Shown: in pieces, positions 25,235-36,849 of the stretch | How positions within the stretch are numbered: the first letter of the stretch is position 1 | How the letters are laid out: each line of letters begins with the position of its first letter | Notes under the pieces: generated by a model | Told to the model about the DNA's origin: nothing | The model's database searches: none | The model's input: only the letters and a program-made list of their open reading frames with translations | Program-made: the position numbers and the translations under genes | Assembly: GCF_009649745.1 (NCBI RefSeq) | Contig: NZ_WJNG01000007.1 | Location: 248,001-312,000, forward strand | Direction of reading: 5' to 3' | Length of the DNA: 64,000 nt | Source: Aquibacillus halophilus | GTDB taxonomy: Bacteria > Bacillota > Bacilli > Bacillales > Amphibacillaceae

Positions 25235-26416
25235 ATGAATTTTAAATCAAACTTTTCTTCAATTAGTGAAATGATAAATAAAATAAAACCATGGTCAAAG
25301 AAAATTACAGTACTCTTCGCAAGTGTTTGTATATTATTTATATGTATTGGTCTATTAACGACCATTCAACCAGCATATCGACTATCTTCTTCAACAATTA
25401 ATGAATGGACAAGACAAATTGATGGGGCTTCATTTTTATATTTAATTCAAATGGAAAATAAATCCTTCCAAATGGCGTATCCGGAAGAAAATGAATCAAT
25501 TGTATTATCTGATCTTGCTTTTCAAATGGCCACTAGTATAAAACCAAATGATCCTAGAAGTTTGCTAGGTCGGGAGTTACCGGGCTTTGAAACTTATGAT
25601 AGTAAAATTATTGTTGCTGGTGAAGGTACAGACTATACAAATCTCCCAATTGAATCATCAGCACCCTTAGAATCAGTACTAAAAGAAAGAGAAGCAACAG
25701 GTCTACCTGAAGAAGAAACTAATCCACCAGGAGACCAACAAATAGAGGGCCAACCAACCACGGGTGATAAGAATGTAGTATTCATTTACAATACTCACAA
25801 TCGGGAATCCTTTTTACCTCATTTACCAGAGGATACAACTATAAATCAGGTATGGCACTCAGAAGTTAACATTACCAAGGTTAGTGATCGATTAAAGAAA
25901 AGCTTAGAAGTGAACGGTATCGGTGCAAGTGTTGATCACACAGATTTTGGTAATGTTTTGAACGAAAACGGATGGGAGTATTGGCAATCATATAATGCTT
26001 CTCGACCAATTGTTGAAACAGCACTAGCGAACAATAAAGATTTTAACTATGTTTTTGATTTGCATCGTGATAGCCAACGGAGAGATGTAACAACCCTTAA
26101 TATAGATGGTCAGGATTATGCTAGACTCGCATTCGTAGTGGGTTCTGATTATAATAACGATAAAAACTTGAAGCTTGCTACTGAATTACACAACAAAATC
26201 AATGAGAAGTACCCTAAATTAAGTAGGACGGTTATAACTCAGGGAGGTTCTGGAAATAATGGTGTGTATAATCAGGATTTGTCGCCGAATTCGATTGTTA
26301 TTGAATTCGGAGGTATAGATAACACGATGGAAGAATTGTATCGAACTGCAGACGCGTTTGCAGAGGTGTTTGGTGACTATTACTGGGATGCAGAAAAAGT
26401 TCAAGGGAATCCATAG
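25235..26416 (+). CDS. spoIIP: Stage II sporulation protein P (cell-wall hydrolase)
   Basis: SpoIIP is an amidase and endopeptidase that, with SpoIID and SpoIIM, thins septal peptidoglycan and drives engulfment. The protein has one N-terminal membrane helix (about residues 22-45), a variable linker, and the catalytic domain starting at FIYNTHNRESFLP (zinc-binding His and Glu), with HSEVNITKV, FDLHRD and the C-terminal VIEFGGIDNTMEE. An earlier in-frame ATG (25205) has no RBS; ATG 25235 follows GGGTGG and gives 393 residues. yqxA follows after 13 bases. Confidence 0.96.
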   Translation: MNFKSNFSSISEMINKIKPWSKKITVLFASVCILFICIGLLTTIQPAYRLSSSTINEWTRQIDGASFLYLIQMENKSFQMAYPEENESIVLSDLAFQMATSIKPNDPRSLLGRELPGFETYDSKIIVAGEGTDYTNLPIESSAPLESVLKEREATGLPEEETNPPGDQQIEGQPTTGDKNVVFIYNTHNRESFLPHLPEDTTINQVWHSEVNITKVSDRLKKSLEVNGIGASVDHTDFGNVLNENGWEYWQSYNASRPIVETALANNKDFNYVFDLHRDSQRRDVTTLNIDGQDYARLAFVVGSDYNNDKNLKLATELHNKINEKYPKLSRTVITQGGSGNNGVYNQDLSPNSIVIEFGGIDNTMEELYRTADAFAEVFGDYYWDAEKVQGNP

Positions 26417-26429
26417 AGGTGGTAATGTG

Positions 26430-26768
26430 ATGAAGATGATTGTTACAATGCTGTTAATGATGGTTCTATTTCTCGGTGGGGTATTAATTGGTATAGATAA
26501 GGCGAGTGAAGGCGTTGTACAAACAAGAGGGTATTCTACAACAAGTGAAGCAGTGAATGCAACTGCAGATGATGAAGGTGTACTAGAAATAAACGTAATG
26601 GGTGAGAATTTCCAACAAATAGATTTAGAGAAGAAACAAGAACAATATGAAGCGGTTCAATCTTCACACTTAACACAAAAAGTAGCTGGTAATTTAGAAA
26701 GTGGAGTCAAATGGTTTTATAACCAAATGATTCATTCAGCATACCAGCTTGTTCAAGTATTATTTTAG
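26430..26768 (+). CDS. yqxA: YqxA family protein (DUF3679)
   Basis: This 112-residue protein has an N-terminal hydrophobic segment (about residues 3-22) that is a membrane anchor or signal, and a soluble remainder with VNVMGE-like and short amphipathic stretches. It sits directly behind spoIIP as in B. subtilis. Start ATG 26430 (or GTG 26427) follows AGAGGTGG; the longer frame from 26358 lies in spoIIP. Function is unknown; cotranscription with spoIIP suggests a sporulation link. Confidence 0.8.
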   Translation: MKMIVTMLLMMVLFLGGVLIGIDKASEGVVQTRGYSTTSEAVNATADDEGVLEINVMGENFQQIDLEKKQEQYEAVQSSHLTQKVAGNLESGVKWFYNQMIHSAYQLVQVLF

Positions 26769-26803
26769 CATTCAGGCGGTATGAATAATATTAACAATCA
26801 GTG

Positions 26804-26845
26804 AGCTAGCTAGACTATTTATAACTTATAGTCAGCTAGCTTTTT
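26804..26845 (+). terminator. Terminator after yqxA
   Basis: AGCTAGCT-(A)-GACTA (26804-26817) pairs with TAGTC-AGCTAGCT (26829-26841), one bulged base, then a T run. Confidence 0.85.
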
Positions 26846-26868
26846 CATGTGTACTTTATTTTATTGGT

Positions 26869-26904
26869 AAATTTACTGTGTCTATTTATGACAGTAAATT
26901 TTTT
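26869..26904 (+). terminator. Second hairpin before lepA
   Basis: AAATTTACTGT (26869-26879) pairs perfectly with ACAGTAAATTT (26891-26901) and is followed by Ts. It lies just upstream of the lepA promoter and probably backs up the preceding terminator. Confidence 0.6.
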
Positions 26905-26909
26905 CTGTG

Positions 26910-26938
26910 TTGAATCTACTGACATTGACTGCTATAAT
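26910..26938 (+). promoter_or_regulatory. Sigma-A-type promoter of lepA
   Basis: TTGAAT (26910-26915) and TATAAT (26933-26938) are 17 bases apart, 39 bases before the GTG start of lepA. Confidence 0.75.
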
Positions 26939-26977
26939 CAATCCTAGTATTGTTGCTCAAAATAGGAGTGATCACCA

Positions 26978-28795
26978 GTGAGTAAAGGAAGAAATCAGAG
27001 TAGAGTACGTAATTTTTCAATAATAGCACACATTGACCATGGTAAATCTACCCTTGCAGACCGTATTTTAGAAAAGACGAAAGCATTGACATCAAGGGAA
27101 ATGAAAGAACAGTTTTTGGATGCAATGGACTTAGAGCGTGAACGCGGAATTACTATAAAATTAAATGCAGTGCAGTTGAAATATCAACAAGAGGGCGGAG
27201 ATGAATATCTGTTCCACCTTATTGATACCCCTGGACACGTTGATTTTACATATGAAGTTTCCAGAAGTCTTGCCGCGTGTGAAGGTGCTATTTTAGTAGT
27301 AGATGCTGCACAAGGGATTGAAGCTCAAACATTAGCGAATGTGTACTTAGCGTTAGATAATGACCTTGAGATTATACCGGTTATAAATAAAATAGACTTA
27401 CCTAGTGCAGATCCAGAAAGAGTTAGACAGGAAATAACAGACGTTATCGGGATTGACGGTGACGAAGCGATTTTGGCTAGTGCTAAATCTGGAATCGGAA
27501 TTGATGAAATTTTAGAAAGAATTGTAGAAAAAATACCTGCACCTGCAGGTAATCCAGATGAACCACTAAAAGCATTAATATTTGATTCTTTATACGATTC
27601 ATATCGAGGCGTTGTTGCTTATGTATGTATTAAAGAAGGGTCAGTAAAAATTGGCGATAAGATTAAGATGATGGCAACAGGAAAAGAATTTGAGGTAAAT
27701 GAAATTGGAGTATTTACTCCGAAACCAGTTCCTCAAAATGAATTATCTGTTGGTGATGTTGGGTACTTAACTGCATCGATTAAAAACGTAGGGGATACTC
27801 AGGTTGGAGATACAGTAACCTTATCCAACAACCCTGCACAAGAAGCACTTCCAGGATATCGACGTCTAAACCCAATGGTATTTTGTGGACTTTATCCAGT
27901 TGATGCAAACAATTACAATGATTTAAGAGAAGCACTTGAAAGACTTGAATTAAACGATTCCTCTTTACAATATGAGGCAGAGACATCTCAAGCACTTGGA
28001 TTTGGTTTCAGGTGTGGTTTCTTAGGACTTCTTCATATGGAAATTATTCAAGAAAGAGTTGAGAGAGAATTCAATATTGATTTAATAACAACGGCACCAA
28101 GTGTTATTTATCAGGTTATTCATACAAATGATACGGAAATAACAATTGATAATCCATCCTACATGCCTGATCCACAAAAAATCAAAGAAATTCGTGAACC
28201 ATATGTGAAAGCAACTCTTATGGTTCCAAATGACTATGTTGGATCTGTAATGGAGTTATGTCAAAGGAAACGTGGAGATTTCATCGACATGCAATATTTG
28301 GATGATAATAGGGTAAATGTTGTCTATGAAATTCCTTTGTCTGAAATAGTTTATGATTTCTTTGATCAGTTAAAATCGCAAACTAAAGGATATGCTTCTT
28401 TTGATTACGAACTGATTGGCTATAAACCATCTAGTCTCGTTAAGATGGATATTTGGTTGAACGGGGAAACGATTGATGCACTATCCTTTATTGTCCACAA
28501 GGACTTCTCTTTCGAAAGAGGAAAGCAAATTGTAGAGAAGCTCAAGAAGTTAATACCTAGACAGCAATTTGAAGTACCGATTCAGGCTGCAACTGGGAAT
28601 AAGATTATTGCTCGCTCTACCATAAAAGCTATGCGAAAAAATGTGTTATCTAAATGTTATGGTGGAGATATTTCTAGAAAAAGAAAATTACTTGAAAAAC
28701 AAAAAGAAGGAAAGAAGCGGATGAAAATGGTAGGTTCCGTGGAAGTTCCACAAGAAGCCTTTATGGCAGTCCTTCGAATGGACGATGATAAGTAA
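26978..28795 (+). CDS. lepA: Elongation factor 4 (LepA)
   Basis: EF4 is a ribosome-bound GTPase that acts on stalled or mistranslocated ribosomes and in 30S biogenesis. The 605 residues carry G1 [10 protein letters not shown]2 RGITI, G3 DTPGH, G4 NKID, domains II and III, the EF-G-like domain V and the unique LepA C-terminal domain with [17 protein letters not shown]. The start is GTG 26978 after AGGAGTG. It has its own promoter and is followed by a hairpin, so it is at least partly separate from hemW. Confidence 0.98.
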   Translation: MSKGRNQSRVRNFSIIAHIDHGKSTLADRILEKTKALTSREMKEQFLDAMDLERERGITIKLNAVQLKYQQEGGDEYLFHLIDTPGHVDFTYEVSRSLAACEGAILVVDAAQGIEAQTLANVYLALDNDLEIIPVINKIDLPSADPERVRQEITDVIGIDGDEAILASAKSGIGIDEILERIVEKIPAPAGNPDEPLKALIFDSLYDSYRGVVAYVCIKEGSVKIGDKIKMMATGKEFEVNEIGVFTPKPVPQNELSVGDVGYLTASIKNVGDTQVGDTVTLSNNPAQEALPGYRRLNPMVFCGLYPVDANNYNDLREALERLELNDSSLQYEAETSQALGFGFRCGFLGLLHMEIIQERVEREFNIDLITTAPSVIYQVIHTNDTEITIDNPSYMPDPQKIKEIREPYVKATLMVPNDYVGSVMELCQRKRGDFIDMQYLDDNRVNVVYEIPLSEIVYDFFDQLKSQTKGYASFDYELIGYKPSSLVKMDIWLNGETIDALSFIVHKDFSFERGKQIVEKLKKLIPRQQFEVPIQAATGNKIIARSTIKAMRKNVLSKCYGGDISRKRKLLEKQKEGKKRMKMVGSVEVPQEAFMAVLRMDDDK

Positions 28796-28802
28796 TAAAA
28801 AA

Positions 28803-28836
28803 GAAACCCTTGTCAATTATAACTGACAAGGGTTTC
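28803..28836. terminator. Hairpin after lepA
   Basis: A 13-bp perfect stem (28803-28815 with 28824-28836). There is no T run on the plus side; the T run is on the minus strand. It may still attenuate read-through into hemW or act as an RNA stabiliser. Confidence 0.6.
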
Positions 28837-28875
28837 ACTAGTAGTTATTAAAGCAACAAATAAGGAGAATTCGTT

Positions 28876-30033
28876 ATGGTTTCATCTGTTTATATCCATA
28901 TACCATTTTGTGAAAAGATTTGTCATTATTGTGACTTTACTAAATTCTTTTATGAAGAAAAAATGGCTGATGAGTATATTGAGGCATTAAAAAAAGAGAT
29001 ATCCACATCAATAACTAACCCGAAACTTAAAATGAAAACAATTTTTGTTGGTGGCGGGACACCAACAGCTCTAAATTATCGCCAGTTGGAAAGTTTACTT
29101 AAAATTATTGCTGATCATTTTGAAGTCGATCAGTGTGAGGAATACTCCTTTGAAGCTAATCCTGGAGATTTAGATGAAGAGAAAATAAAATTGCTTAAGG
29201 CATATGGAGTAAAGCGAATTTCAATGGGTGTACAAGTTTTTGACGATGAGATGTTAGAACAACTGGGTAGGCTACATCGTATTAAGGATGTATATCAAAA
29301 CATCGATTCTTTAACTCAGCATGGGATTACTAATATTAGTATTGATTTGATATATAGTCTTCCAAATCAATCAATTGCTCATTTTCAACAAACAATCGAA
29401 GAAGCGTTGTCGTTCGATCTTCCTCATTATTCTGCATACTCTTTACAAATTGAACCGAAAACAGTCTTCTACCAACGTTATATGAAAGGTAAATTGCACA
29501 AGCCTAAAGAAGAAACTGAAGCAGACATGTATGATTTACTTCGTAATGAGATGAACAAGCATGGTAAATTTCAGTATGAAATCAGCAATTTCGCCGAAGA
29601 AGGTTTTGAAAGCTTGCATAATCTAACGTACTGGAACAACGATTACTATTTTGGCTTTGGTGCGGGTGCTCATGGATACTTACCTGGAAAAAGAATCATT
29701 AATTTACGTCCCTTTCCCGCATATTTAAAAAAGGCAAATGAGGATGGTCGGCCAGTGTTGCACATAGAAGAAATTGGGAAAAAAGAACAAATAGAAGAAG
29801 AAATGTTTCTAGGTCTAAGAAAAACAAAAGGTGTTTCGAAAAGTAATTTCATAAAAAAATTCCAACTAGAAATGAATCAGGTTTATCCTGAAGCAATAAC
29901 TAATTTGAAACAAAAGGGTTGGGTTAGGGAAACAACTGACTACCTGTATTTGACTGAGGATGGAATGTTGTTTGGTAATGAAGTATTTCAGGAATTTTTA
30001 ATAGACGAAAAAACTTTTAAGCTTTCCGATTGA
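28876..30033 (+). CDS. hemW: Radical SAM heme chaperone HemW
   Basis: The protein is a radical SAM homologue of oxygen-independent coproporphyrinogen oxidase. The cluster motif CEKICHYCDF (CxxxCxxC) is near residue 12, the GGGTPTAL loop follows, and the C-terminal HemN-type domain holds EEMFLGLRKTKGVS. The extra N-terminal Cys of true HemN is lacking, so it is best called HemW, which delivers heme to respiratory proteins. The 385-residue length fits. Its stop codon overlaps the -35 box of the hrcA promoter. Confidence 0.93.
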   Translation: MVSSVYIHIPFCEKICHYCDFTKFFYEEKMADEYIEALKKEISTSITNPKLKMKTIFVGGGTPTALNYRQLESLLKIIADHFEVDQCEEYSFEANPGDLDEEKIKLLKAYGVKRISMGVQVFDDEMLEQLGRLHRIKDVYQNIDSLTQHGITNISIDLIYSLPNQSIAHFQQTIEEALSFDLPHYSAYSLQIEPKTVFYQRYMKGKLHKPKEETEADMYDLLRNEMNKHGKFQYEISNFAEEGFESLHNLTYWNNDYYFGFGAGAHGYLPGKRIINLRPFPAYLKKANEDGRPVLHIEEIGKKEQIEEEMFLGLRKTKGVSKSNFIKKFQLEMNQVYPEAITNLKQKGWVRETTDYLYLTEDGMLFGNEVFQEFLIDEKTFKLSD

Positions 30034-30058
30034 CAAGAACAGTTGCTTTTGATAATTT
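30030..30058 (+). promoter_or_regulatory. Sigma-A promoter of the hrcA-dnaK operon
   Basis: A consensus TTGACA (30030-30035) overlaps the hemW stop. The -10 is TAATTT (30053-30058, spacing 17) or GATAAT (30051-30056, spacing 15). CIRCE follows immediately. Confidence 0.75.
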
Positions 30059-30068
30059 AATAATAGAT

Positions 30069-30095
30069 TTAGCACTCGTTAGATAAGAGTGCTAA
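30069..30095 (+). promoter_or_regulatory. CIRCE operator (HrcA binding site)
   Basis: TTAGCACTC (30069-30077), nine bases, GAGTGCTAA (30087-30095): an exact CIRCE. HrcA bound here represses the operon until heat stress. It lies between the promoter and the hrcA RBS. Confidence 0.98.
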
Positions 30096-30110
30096 CAGAG
30101 GTGATCATCG

Positions 30111-31133
30111 ATGTTATCAAATAGACAAATACTCGTTTTACAAGTTATTATTGATGAATTTATTCAAACTGCTCAGCCAATTGGTTCGCGCGCAATCTCG
30201 AAAAAAGACGGAATGTCTTTCAGTCCGGCAACCATTCGAAATGAGATGGCTGATTTGGAAGAGTTGGGTTTTATTGAAAAAACACACTCGTCATCAGGTA
30301 GAGTTCCGTCTGAAAAGGGATATCGGTTTTATGTTGATCATTTATTATCTCCTTTCCGCCTTTCAAACGCAGATAAAAGTATTATTACACATACGTTTGA
30401 CAAGGGAATGGTAGAATTTGAACAGGTAGTCCAAAAGTCGGTAAAAGTACTTTCGGACTTGACCAACTACACCTCAATCATCTTGGGTCCGGAAGTGTTC
30501 GAAACTAAGTTAAAGCAGCTACAAATAATTAGTTTATCTTCGCAGACTGCAGTTGCGATTCTGGTAACAAATACCGGTCACGTTGAGCATCGATCATTTA
30601 ATGTTCCTGTTGAAATACAGTCTAGTGATCTGGAAAAGTTAGTTAATATTTTAAATGAGCGGCTTGCAGGAGTACCGATCATTCAGTTGCATGAGAAGTT
30701 ATACACAGAAATCTCATATTTATTAAAAACCTATACGAGTGATTTTGAAACAGCTTATCATTACCTAAAGGCTGCGTTATTTGATGAACAGCCAGTAAAG
30801 CTATATGTTGGTGGAAAAACTAATATTTTAATGCAACCAGAATTTAAGGACGTAAATAAAATAAGGTCACTTTTTTCAATGATTGAGAGAGAAGAGGAAA
30901 TGGCTGAAATGTTACGTTCTGATAAAGATGGTATAAAAGTATCTATTGGTCAAGAAAATAAGATAGATGCAATGCAGGATTGTAGCATAATTACAGCAAC
31001 TTACTCTTTAGGCGATCGCCAAATGGGTACAATTGCCTTATTAGGTCCTACTAGAATGGAATATTCTAAAGTAATTACTTTGTTAAATATTCTTTCTAAA
31101 AGGCTAACGAACACATTTCACTCCTGGTATTAA
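30111..31133 (+). CDS. hrcA: Heat-inducible transcription repressor HrcA
   Basis: HrcA represses class I heat-shock genes by binding CIRCE, and GroEL modulates it. The 340 residues begin with the winged-helix domain (RQILVLQVIIDEFIQTAQPIG, SPATIRNEMADLEELGFIEK) and continue with the GAF-like dimerisation domain, ending with the family LNILSKRLTNTFH. RBS AGAGGTG precedes ATG 30111, 15 bases after CIRCE, so the gene is autoregulated. It is first in hrcA-grpE-dnaK-dnaJ. Confidence 0.97.
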   Translation: MLSNRQILVLQVIIDEFIQTAQPIGSRAISKKDGMSFSPATIRNEMADLEELGFIEKTHSSSGRVPSEKGYRFYVDHLLSPFRLSNADKSIITHTFDKGMVEFEQVVQKSVKVLSDLTNYTSIILGPEVFETKLKQLQIISLSSQTAVAILVTNTGHVEHRSFNVPVEIQSSDLEKLVNILNERLAGVPIIQLHEKLYTEISYLLKTYTSDFETAYHYLKAALFDEQPVKLYVGGKTNILMQPEFKDVNKIRSLFSMIEREEEMAEMLRSDKDGIKVSIGQENKIDAMQDCSIITATYSLGDRQMGTIALLGPTRMEYSKVITLLNILSKRLTNTFHSWY

Positions 31134-31326
31134 TAAAAGAGTTTAGGGTGTAGATGGATAGCGTGGGAAATTTTTACTTAACTCTTCCTTTGTTGAGTTG
31201 GATATACTACTCACTGTCAAGTTTTATTAATTATCCAAGGGGATAAATTGAATTAATTTCTTTTAAATAGTAATCATGATATATTCAACAATGGTTTGAA
31301 AAAGAAATTCTGAGGAGGTGACCATC

Positions 31327-31878
31327 GTGGAAGAGAAAAAACAAGTCAATGAAGATGAAATTGTTGAGGATGCTGAACAAGAGCTAGTTGATGAGACAAC
31401 TGAAGAAATTGCAGAGAATGAAACAGTGGATTCAGAACTAGAGAATTTAAAACAAGAAAAAGAAGAAATGCGTGAACGTTTATTAAGGCTACAAGCTGAG
31501 TACGACAATTTCCGTAAACGTACACAGAAAGAAAAAGAAGCCGATAGAAAATATAAATCGCAAGCGCTAGTAACTGAACTTCTTCCAGTAGTAGATAGCT
31601 TCGAGAGAGCTTTGAGTATAGAAGTAAACGATGAATCTACTTCCAGTTTCGTTGAAGGAGTTAAGATGGTATATCGTCAATTAACAGATGCCTTAGGAAA
31701 AGAAGGTGTCGAGGAAATTAAAACAACTGGTGAGGAATTTGACCCTCATTTGCATCAAGCAGTTATGCAGGTTGAGGATGATCAATATGAGTCTAATATT
31801 GTTTTAGAGGAACTACAGAAGGGTTTCAAGTTAAAGGACCGAGTAATCCGTCCGGCAATGGTAAAAGTAAATCAATAA
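31327..31878 (+). CDS. grpE: Nucleotide exchange factor GrpE
   Basis: GrpE releases ADP from DnaK. An acidic N-terminal region is followed by the long dimerisation coiled coil (about residues 38-75, [29 protein letters not shown]) and the C-terminal beta domain with [21 protein letters not shown]. An in-frame GTG at 31318 overlaps the RBS; GTG 31327, eight bases after GAGGAGG, is the likely start (183 residues). The 190-base gap after hrcA has no second CIRCE. Confidence 0.96.
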   Translation: MEEKKQVNEDEIVEDAEQELVDETTEEIAENETVDSELENLKQEKEEMRERLLRLQAEYDNFRKRTQKEKEADRKYKSQALVTELLPVVDSFERALSIEVNDESTSSFVEGVKMVYRQLTDALGKEGVEEIKTTGEEFDPHLHQAVMQVEDDQYESNIVLEELQKGFKLKDRVIRPAMVKVNQ

Positions 31879-31894
31879 ATTACATAAGTAGTAA

Positions 31895-33748
<1,854 letters not shown>

Positions 33749-33771
33749 TTTATAGCCGATGAACTTGTAAG

Positions 33772-33808
33772 AAGTCAAAGTCAGGAATTTCTTGGCTTTG
33801 GCTTTTTT
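33772..33808 (+). terminator. Terminator after dnaK
   Basis: A 14-bp stem with G-U pairs (33772-33785 with 33791-33804) and a T run. dnaJ lies 120 bases further, so part of the transcripts may stop before dnaJ. Confidence 0.75.
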
Positions 33809-33930
33809 ACACGTTTTAAAATACTTATGAATTAATACATGAAGATTGATTCATTTGCTCATCAAATAGATTCAGTGTTATTATAAACTCTATGCCTATG
33901 CAATAAGAGAGTCGGGAGAGTGATTGTCAA

Positions 33931-35049
33931 GTGAGTAAACGAGACTATTATGAAATACTTGGTGTCTCTAAGGATGCATCAAAAGAAGAAATAAAAAAAT
34001 CATATCGGAAATTAGCAAGAAAATATCATCCAGATGTTAATAAAGAAGATGATGCAGCGGACAATTTTAAGGAAGCTAAGGAAGCTTACGAAGTGCTAAG
34101 TGATGAGCAGAAACGAGCTCAATATGATCAATTTGGCCATACAGGTCCACAAAGTCAAGGTTTCGGTGGAGGAGCAGAAGACTTTGGTGGATTTGGAGAT
34201 ATTTTCGACATGTTCTTTGGCGGAGGAGGCCGACGTCGCGATCCAAATGCTCCAAGACAAGGAGCTGATCTTCAATACACAATGACATTAAAGTTTGAAG
34301 AAGCAATTTTCGGTAAAGATACTGACATAGAAATACCGAAAGAGGAGACATGTGAGACATGTGATGGGTCTGGTGCAAAACCAGGTACTAAACCTAAAAC
34401 GTGTACACATTGTAATGGATCTGGTCAATTAAATATGGAACAGAACACACCGTTCGGTCGAGTTGTAAATAAGCGAGTATGTCATTATTGTCAAGGTTCT
34501 GGGAAAATCATTCCTGATAAATGTAATACTTGTGGTGGAGCTGGTAAAGTTAAAAAACGCAAGAAAATCCATATTGATATTCCAGCTGGTATTGATGAGG
34601 GTCAACAGATAAGAGTATCAGGTCAAGGTGAGCCGGGAGTGAATGGTGGTCCAGCAGGTGATTTATACGTTGTTGTACAAATCAGACCTCATGAGTTTTA
34701 TAAACGTGAAGGTGACCATATTTTCTGTGAAATGCCAATTACAATTACCCAAGCTGGACTAGGTGATGAAGTTGAAATTCCAACTGTACATGGAAGAGTA
34801 AAGTTAAAGATTCCAGCTGGAACGCAGACAGGTAAGACATTCCGATTAAAAGGAAAAGGTGCACCGAATGTTCGTGGTTACGCCCAAGGAGACCAGCATG
34901 TCAAGATAAGAGTAGTAACCCCGACTAATTTATCTGATCGTCAAAAAGAATTGTTACGTGAATTCCATGATATTAGTGGGAAGCAACCAGCAGACGAACA
35001 AGAGGATACTTTTTTTCAACGTGTGAAGAGAGCTTTTAAAGGAGAATAA
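33931..35049 (+). CDS. dnaJ: Hsp40 co-chaperone DnaJ
   Basis: DnaJ delivers substrates to DnaK and stimulates its ATPase. The order is J domain with HPD (KYHPDVN, about residue 34), Gly/Phe-rich linker ([21 protein letters not shown]), four zinc-finger repeats [24 protein letters not shown] and CNTCGGAG, and the C-terminal substrate domains. The start is GTG 33931, about eleven bases after GGAG. 372 residues, family length. Confidence 0.98.
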   Translation: MSKRDYYEILGVSKDASKEEIKKSYRKLARKYHPDVNKEDDAADNFKEAKEAYEVLSDEQKRAQYDQFGHTGPQSQGFGGGAEDFGGFGDIFDMFFGGGGRRRDPNAPRQGADLQYTMTLKFEEAIFGKDTDIEIPKEETCETCDGSGAKPGTKPKTCTHCNGSGQLNMEQNTPFGRVVNKRVCHYCQGSGKIIPDKCNTCGGAGKVKKRKKIHIDIPAGIDEGQQIRVSGQGEPGVNGGPAGDLYVVVQIRPHEFYKREGDHIFCEMPITITQAGLGDEVEIPTVHGRVKLKIPAGTQTGKTFRLKGKGAPNVRGYAQGDQHVKIRVVTPTNLSDRQKELLREFHDISGKQPADEQEDTFFQRVKRAFKGE

Positions 35050-35131
35050 GCTATCTATCAGCTATGAATATCAAATAAAGTTTTAGGTTTGTTTTTTTGA
35101 TAGGAAAATACAGATGAAATGAGTTGATCTT

Positions 35132-36070
35132 TTGAAATGGTCTGAGTTGTGTATTCATACAACCAATGAGGCAATTGAACCGATTTCAAATATCTTACAC
35201 GAAGCAGGAGCAAGTGGGGTTGTAATTGAAGATCCGAATGATTTAATCAAAGAACGTGAATCAGTTTTTGGTGAAATCTATGAACTAGATCCAAATGATT
35301 ATCCAGAAGACGGAGTTTATATTAAAGCATATTTAGCGATGAATAGTTTTTTAGGTGAAACCGTTAATGAGATAAAACAGGCTGTAAATAACCTACTTAT
35401 ATATGATATCGACATAGGAAGCAATGAAATAACTTTAAGTGAAATTAATGAAGAAGAATGGGCCACGGCTTGGAAAAAGTATTATAAGCCGGTCAAAATA
35501 TCAGAAAGAGTAACAATAACCCCAACGTGGGAGGACTACAAGCCTGTTTCTAGCGATGAACTAATTATTGAACTTGATCCAGGGATGGCATTTGGAACTG
35601 GGACACACCCAACTACTGTGTTAAGTATTCAAGCTTTAGAGCGGTACCTAACTAAAGATCAAACCATTATAGATGTTGGTTCAGGATCTGGAGTTTTAAG
35701 TATAGCTTCTATCTTATTGGGCGCTAAAGAAGTATTTGCTTATGATTTAGATGAAATCGCCGTTAAAAGTACAATCTTGAATGCAAAATTAAATAAAGTA
35801 GAAGATAAAATATATGCTAAGCAAAATAACTTATTAACTAATGTAAATCAACAAGTTGACGTAATCGTTTCTAATATTTTAGCTGAAATCATTATGCGAT
35901 TTGAAAAAGATGCATATAATTGCTTGAAACCCGGCGGACTTTTTATAACTTCTGGAATTATCCAGGCGAAAAAACAACAAGTTAAAGATGCACTTGCTGC
36001 AGCTGGTTTTGAGATTATTGAGTTAACCCAAATGGAAGATTGGATAGCAATTATTGCTAAGAAAATGTAA
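35132..36070 (+). CDS. prmA: Ribosomal protein L11 methyltransferase
   Basis: PrmA trimethylates ribosomal protein L11. The N-terminal L11-recognition domain (MKWSELCIHTTNEAIEPISNILHEAGASG) is joined to a class I methyltransferase with IDVGSGSGVLSIA and the NILAEI motif. The start is TTG 35132, chosen because it reproduces the family N-terminus, although the RBS (ATGAG) is weak. It is followed by rsmE nine bases downstream of the full frame. Confidence 0.95.
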   Translation: MKWSELCIHTTNEAIEPISNILHEAGASGVVIEDPNDLIKERESVFGEIYELDPNDYPEDGVYIKAYLAMNSFLGETVNEIKQAVNNLLIYDIDIGSNEITLSEINEEEWATAWKKYYKPVKISERVTITPTWEDYKPVSSDELIIELDPGMAFGTGTHPTTVLSIQALERYLTKDQTIIDVGSGSGVLSIASILLGAKEVFAYDLDEIAVKSTILNAKLNKVEDKIYAKQNNLLTNVNQQVDVIVSNILAEIIMRFEKDAYNCLKPGGLFITSGIIQAKKQQVKDALAAAGFEIIELTQMEDWIAIIAKKM

Positions 36071-36088
36071 GGAAAGCAGGTGCTCCTA

Positions 36089-36844
36089 GTGCAACGCTAT
36101 TTTGTTTCTAAATCAAATTGGTCAAATGATGAAAAAGTCACGATCACTGGTAACGATGTTCATCACATCACTAGAGTGATGCGAATGGATGTAGGGGATA
36201 AACTTATTTGTAATCATCCAGACGGTCGAGCTGCTACATGCATCATTGACCAACTGGTTAACGACAGTATTATTGTTTCTCCTATCGAATGGCGAAATGA
36301 GGTAGTAGAGTTACCTATAAATGTGACCATTGCCCAAGGACTACCCAAAGGTGATAAAATGGATCTTATTTTACAAAAAGGAACTGAACTAGGAGCATTT
36401 GCATTTATCCCTTTTCAAGCGGAACGATCTGTAGTTAAATGGGATCAGAAAAAAATAGCTAAAAAACTTGAACGATTTAATAAAATAACAAAGGAAGCTA
36501 GCGAGCAATCCCACCGTACTCACATTCCACCTGTTGAATCAATCTACAGTTTTAAACAGTTGCTAGATTGTAGTGAAAAGTACGATGTAAAACTCTTTGC
36601 TTACGAAGAAGAGGCACGCTCAGACAGTTTCAGACGATTAAGTGATGTACTAAACGAAATAGAACCAACTCAAAGAATCTTGGCTTGTATTGGACCTGAG
36701 GGTGGATATACAATAGATGAAGTTGATGCATTGAAGCTAGCAGGTTTTCATTCTGTGAGACTAGGTCCTAGAATCCTTCGAACAGAAACAGCGCCTTTGT
36801 ATTTGTTATCAAGTATTTCTTATCATTTTGAAGAATTGAGGTGA
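36089..36844 (+). CDS. rsmE: 16S rRNA (uracil-1498-N3)-methyltransferase
   Basis: RsmE is a SPOUT methyltransferase that modifies U1498 of 16S rRNA. The N-terminal PUA-like domain (MQRYFVSKSNW) precedes the knotted domain with LPKGDKMDLILQKGTELG, EQSHRTHIP and the SAM-binding IGPEGG and LRTETAPLYLLS. An earlier GTG (36080) is in frame, but GTG 36089 with AGCAGGTG upstream gives the normal start (251 residues). The stop overlaps the mtaB RBS. Confidence 0.95.
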   Translation: MQRYFVSKSNWSNDEKVTITGNDVHHITRVMRMDVGDKLICNHPDGRAATCIIDQLVNDSIIVSPIEWRNEVVELPINVTIAQGLPKGDKMDLILQKGTELGAFAFIPFQAERSVVKWDQKKIAKKLERFNKITKEASEQSHRTHIPPVESIYSFKQLLDCSEKYDVKLFAYEEEARSDSFRRLSDVLNEIEPTQRILACIGPEGGYTIDEVDALKLAGFHSVRLGPRILRTETAPLYLLSSISYHFEELR

Positions 36845-36849
36845 TGAAA

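Noticed and set aside
33840-33930. Possible separate promoter for dnaJ
   Set aside because: AT-rich boxes exist, but no pair with good sequence and spacing stands out.
34076-34378. 100-codon minus-strand frame in dnaJ
   Set aside because: His/Leu-rich antisense shadow produced by the Gly- and Cys-rich dnaJ codons.
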